This document shows positions 7,105 through 9,482 of a DNA stretch of 9,482 nt, piece by piece. Every line of letters starts with the position of its first letter. The stretch's first letter is position 1. Under the pieces are notes generated by a model that did not search any database, had not been told where the DNA came from, and saw only the letters and a program-made list of their open reading frames with translations. A program made the translations under genes and the position numbers. This stretch comes from Sulfurimonas sp. (GTDB taxonomy: Bacteria > Campylobacterota > Campylobacteria > Campylobacterales > Sulfurimonadaceae): assembly GCA_002733945.2 (NCBI GenBank), contig NVXO02000013.1:45919-55400 (forward strand), in the 5' to 3' direction.

Positions 7105-7858
7105 AATCACTCATATTTCTTGTGTTCTTATTGTTAAAAATGCTGAAGCAACACTCCAGAAATGCCTCAAATCACTTGAACCTTTCAGTGATGTTGTAGT
7201 CTACAGCAATAACTCAACAGATAGCACAATTCAAATCGCAAAATCCTTTGAGAATACAAAAGTTATTGAGGGTGAGTTTCTCGGATTTGGTCCGACAAAA
7301 AACCTTGCAGCCTCTTATGCTAAAAATGACTGGGTACTCTCACTCGATGCAGATGAAATTCTCTCCCAAGAGTTCATCCAATATCTTCTCTCTTTAGAAC
7401 TTCAAGAGCGTCATCTCTACTCTATTTTACGTACAAACTTTTATAAAGATCAAGAAATTAAACATTGTTGGGGTAAAGATATCATCACAAGACTTTATAG
7501 ACGCTCACTTACAAGTTTTACAGATAAAAAAGTTCATGAGCATATAGTTGATGACAATTTTACAGTAGTGAAGTTACAAGGTATTGTTCAACACTACCCT
7601 TATGCAAGTATAACAGACTTCATTATAAAACTTGATAGATACTCAAGTATCTTTGCGGAGGACAACTACGGTAAAAAAAGCTCTTCACCATCAAAAGCTT
7701 TTTTTAATGGCCTCTTTTCATTTTTCAAAACATATATACTAAAAAAAGGGTTTCTTGATGGTTATGCTGGGCTGATTATAGCTTTTTCACATATGGCAAC
7801 AAACTTTTATAAATATATTAAACTTTATGAGTTAAATAAAGAGTTAAAAATTAAGTAA
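7097..7858 (+). CDS. WaaE/LgtF-type LPS core glycosyltransferase (family 2)
   Basis: This is a 253-residue GT2 protein of the group that includes Klebsiella WaaE and Haemophilus LgtF. Those enzymes add the first glucose to heptose I of the inner core; here the donor sugar is inferred only by family. Motifs are ISCVLIVKNAEATL at the start, VVYSNNSTDST (34-44), GFGPTKNLAASYA (63-75) and the metal-binding LSLDADE (Asp84 and Asp86). Downstream are ITRLYRR, KKVHEHI (144-150) and the family-typical KKGFLDGYAGL (206-216) in an amphipathic or membrane-associated tail. All active-site motifs look intact. ATG 7097 overlaps the kinase stop by 8 bases, with AGGA ten bases upstream, so the two proteins are made together. 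Its 3' end overlaps the convergent heptosyltransferase gene by 15 bases, leaving no space for a separate terminator. Confidence 0.88.
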   Translation: MTKITHISCVLIVKNAEATLQKCLKSLEPFSDVVVYSNNSTDSTIQIAKSFENTKVIEGEFLGFGPTKNLAASYAKNDWVLSLDADEILSQEFIQYLLSLELQERHLYSILRTNFYKDQEIKHCWGKDIITRLYRRSLTSFTDKKVHEHIVDDNFTVVKLQGIVQHYPYASITDFIIKLDRYSSIFAEDNYGKKSSSPSKAFFNGLFSFFKTYILKKGFLDGYAGLIIAFSHMATNFYKYIKLYELNKELKIK

Positions 7859-8812
7859 TTTAAGTTGTATCTCTCTAAACAACTTTTCACGTTCCTTAGT
7901 TCCTTTCTGCGGTAACATAAAGTGCCTCTGCTTTTCTAAACTTCCGACTCCTTTCCAACGAGTAGCACTAGCAAAAAGTGAGTCGCCAAAAAAAGTCATA
8001 GTAGGAGTACCTACGAGGGAGGCTAAATGATAAGTTCCAGTGGATGTACTTACAAAAAGTTTGAAACAACTTATAAGTTTTGCGAAGTATACAAGCCCAT
8101 CAACAGAGAGATAAAAAACAACATCCAAGCCCTTAAAACGATTTTGCATCATTTCATACAAGTCTTTTTCATCTGGCCCAAAAGTCATCACAACTTGATA
8201 CTTTTTTGTAATTAAAAGATTTTTTATGAGGTTTTCATACTCATCAAGTGTTAGGTTTGCATCACTAGATCCACCAAAACCAACATGAAAAGCTATGACT
8301 TCTTTTTCTATCTCATGGTTCAGACAAAAAACATCATAAAAACTTTCTCTATCATCAAAACTTACAAGTGGCTGTCTGTAGTTTAAGTCTATATCGGTAA
8401 AAAGCTCCTGTGCTAGTGCTAAGTTATATTCAAATTCAGCCATTTTCACTTGGGAACGTCTCTGCTGAACCCGATGAGTATAAAATATCTGAGCTATTTT
8501 TGTAGCTGGGGCTATGCGTTTAGGAATACGAGCTAAAAATTGAGCAAATGCAACTCTTGTATTTGAGAACAGTGTTATCGAAGCATCTATGTTTTTTTCT
8601 CTTATTTTTGAGGCTAAAGTAAGGACTGAACTCTCTTTATCATCCACAATCACCTCATCTATAAAATCACATTTTCTGGCTAGAACCTCATTTATAGCAG
8701 AGATACAAACAATTATTTTATTGCTTCTATCATAGTTTTTAAGTACATATAGAGTAGGTAGTGCAGTTATAAAATCACCAAGTTTATCCGTACGCACTAC
8801 TAATATATTCAT
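7844..8812 (-). CDS. GT9 heptosyltransferase (WaaC/WaaF/WaaQ family)
   Basis: The enzyme adds L-glycero-D-manno-heptose, normally from ADP-heptose, to the LPS inner core; it acts in the cytoplasm at the inner membrane. The 322-residue protein has the GT9 N-terminus MNILVVRTDKLGDFITALPTL, with the conserved Asp13 of the LGD motif. The C-terminal donor site includes FHVGFGGSS, VMTFGPDEKD and VSTSTGTYHLASLVGTPTMTFFGD (254-277). The position before TG, often Asp in WaaC (DTG..H), is Ser257 here; other GT9 groups also have STG. The N-terminal and C-terminal halves match the two-domain GT-B layout and the length is normal. ATG 8812 is preceded by GGAA with 8 bases of spacing. The gene is convergent with the WaaE-like gene (15-base overlap) and divergent from the gene at 8875. 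Which heptose it adds cannot be decided. Confidence 0.9.
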   Translation of the reverse strand: MNILVVRTDKLGDFITALPTLYVLKNYDRSNKIIVCISAINEVLARKCDFIDEVIVDDKESSVLTLASKIREKNIDASITLFSNTRVAFAQFLARIPKRIAPATKIAQIFYTHRVQQRRSQVKMAEFEYNLALAQELFTDIDLNYRQPLVSFDDRESFYDVFCLNHEIEKEVIAFHVGFGGSSDANLTLDEYENLIKNLLITKKYQVVMTFGPDEKDLYEMMQNRFKGLDVVFYLSVDGLVYFAKLISCFKLFVSTSTGTYHLASLVGTPTMTFFGDSLFASATRWKGVGSLEKQRHFMLPQKGTKEREKLFREIQLKLLNF

Positions 8813-8874
8813 TTATTTACTTCCACAACTAATTTATTCGTTTATTTTACCTTATTGTGGATATAATTTGCCTT
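8813..8874. promoter_or_regulatory. Divergent promoter region between heptosyltransferase and the 8875 gene
   Basis: This 62-base spacer holds, on the plus strand, TATAAT at 8862-8867, only 7 bases before ATG 8875. On the minus strand it holds TAAAAT (8849 to 8844), about 25 bases before the GGAA ribosome site (8824 to 8821). A perfect 7-base inverted repeat, TCCACAA (8822-8828) and TTGTGGA (8855-8861), brackets the region. It touches the minus-strand ribosome site and abuts the plus-strand -10. TTTATT is repeated at 8812, 8833 and 8841. The promoter calls rest on sequence likeness alone. Confidence 0.45.
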
Positions 8875-9482
8875 ATGAAAGCACCTTTTACTTGGGATAA
8901 TTACTCCGATCAACCAGCACAACTTAAAGATAAGTCTTATAAAAAAGAGATGCGTAAACGCCAACTTGTCTCACTCATTAAAACAGCTATCACTGCTTTA
9001 GTCATACTTCCAATCTCCCTTGTGGCTATGCCATTTGTAAGACGAAGAGTTATCAAACAGTCTGAATTTATCTCTTTAGGTGTAGATTTTGAGAGAGAAG
9101 TACAGAGTACGGATGAACTCCTTCAAGACTTAGCTGTAAAAAATATTCTACTCCGTTGTAAACTCTGGGAAATGGATAAGATAGAGCTTCTTAAAGTATT
9201 TGCCACAAAACATGCAGATAAGAATATAATACTCAAAATCTTACAAGATAGAGAAAATATAGAAGATTTAGAGCTTTTAAAGAAAAATTTAGAAACAATT
9301 TTTACGCAACTTGATGGCTTGATCCATAAATATGAAATTGGTTCAACTATTAACCGTGCAAAATGGGGATTTTTCTCGGTTGATGAATACAATAGATTTT
9401 TTCAAGTGGCATTTAGACTCAAAAAAACAAAATTTAAAAATATAAAACTTTTAGGCAGTGGTGTAATTGACTTTGAGTATCA
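8875..9482 (+). CDS. Membrane-anchored glycosidase-like protein of unknown function, N-terminal part (3' end outside the window)
   Basis: The frame is open from ATG 8875 to the window end (202 full codons). I do not recognise a named family. A polar, basic N-terminus (residues 1-33) is followed by one hydrophobic segment, about 34-55 (from LIKTAITALV to AMPFV), then RRR, so it is probably an inner-membrane anchor. The rest reads like a beta/alpha barrel. LAVKNILLRCKLWEMD (86-101) and KNIILKILQDRENIED (116-131) look like successive strand-helix units. KYEIGSTINRAKWG (152-165) sits where GH39/GH5-like enzymes have E-x-x-N-E-P-N, and EYNRFFQVAF and IKLLGSGVIDFEYH follow, much as in those barrels. 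The expected catalytic Glu of NEP would be Thr158. An alternative ATG at 8950 would start just before the anchor. No Shine-Dalgarno precedes 8875. Its place beside LPS core genes suggests a polysaccharide-related role, which is inference. Confidence 0.6.
   Translation, partial: MKAPFTWDNYSDQPAQLKDKSYKKEMRKRQLVSLIKTAITALVILPISLVAMPFVRRRVIKQSEFISLGVDFEREVQSTDELLQDLAVKNILLRCKLWEMDKIELLKVFATKHADKNIILKILQDRENIEDLELLKKNLETIFTQLDGLIHKYEIGSTINRAKWGFFSVDEYNRFFQVAFRLKKTKFKNIKLLGSGVIDFEY

Noticed and set aside
1..9482. CRISPR arrays, tRNA or rRNA genes, insertion sequences, toxin-antitoxin or defence genes
   Set aside because: No regularly spaced repeats, no tRNA- or rRNA-like sequence, and no transposase or terminal repeats were seen. 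Nearly all sequence is occupied by polysaccharide genes, and no gene-free stretch exceeds 62 bases.

Overview
The window is a surface-polysaccharide (lipopolysaccharide / O-antigen) region of a low-GC, gene-dense Gram-negative bacterium. The AT-rich codon use, T-rich promoters with a TATAAT-type -10 and little visible -35, and the overall style of the proteins suggest Campylobacterota, perhaps close to Sulfurimonas. That placement is an inference; no rRNA or housekeeping gene in the window confirms it.

Region 1 (1-3320, + strand) is the 3' part of a dTDP-L-rhamnose operon. It contains the end of rmlC, then rmlD and rmlB, then a multi-spanning O-antigen ligase (WaaL type). The genes overlap by 1 to 8 bases, so they are very likely co-transcribed and translationally coupled. 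rmlA would be expected upstream, outside the window.

Region 2 (3354-6320, - strand) is a convergent three-gene glycosyltransferase operon. Its order of transcription is a GT4-type transferase, a GT2-type transferase, and a protein with bacterial sialyltransferase/polysialyltransferase-like motifs. An AT-rich hairpin with a T-run at its end may be the terminator.

Region 3 (6361-7858, + strand) diverges from region 2 across a 40-base spacer carrying overlapping, oppositely directed -10 boxes. It holds a small LPS-kinase-like (InaA/WaaP-type) protein and, overlapping it by 8 bases, a WaaE/LgtF-type core glycosyltransferase. The 3' end of the second gene overlaps a convergent GT9 heptosyltransferase (7844-8812, - strand) by 15 bases.

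Region 4 (8875 to the window end, + strand) diverges from the heptosyltransferase gene. It is the N-terminal part of a membrane-anchored protein whose body looks like a TIM-barrel glycosidase with a degenerate active-site motif. It is the least familiar gene here.

Together the genes can be read as making dTDP-rhamnose, extending and phosphorylating the LPS core, assembling a side chain, and ligating O-antigen to lipid A-core. No mobile element, CRISPR array, tRNA or rRNA was seen. The window is mostly a recognisable LPS locus; the unusual items are the sialyltransferase-like protein and the final glycosidase-like protein.
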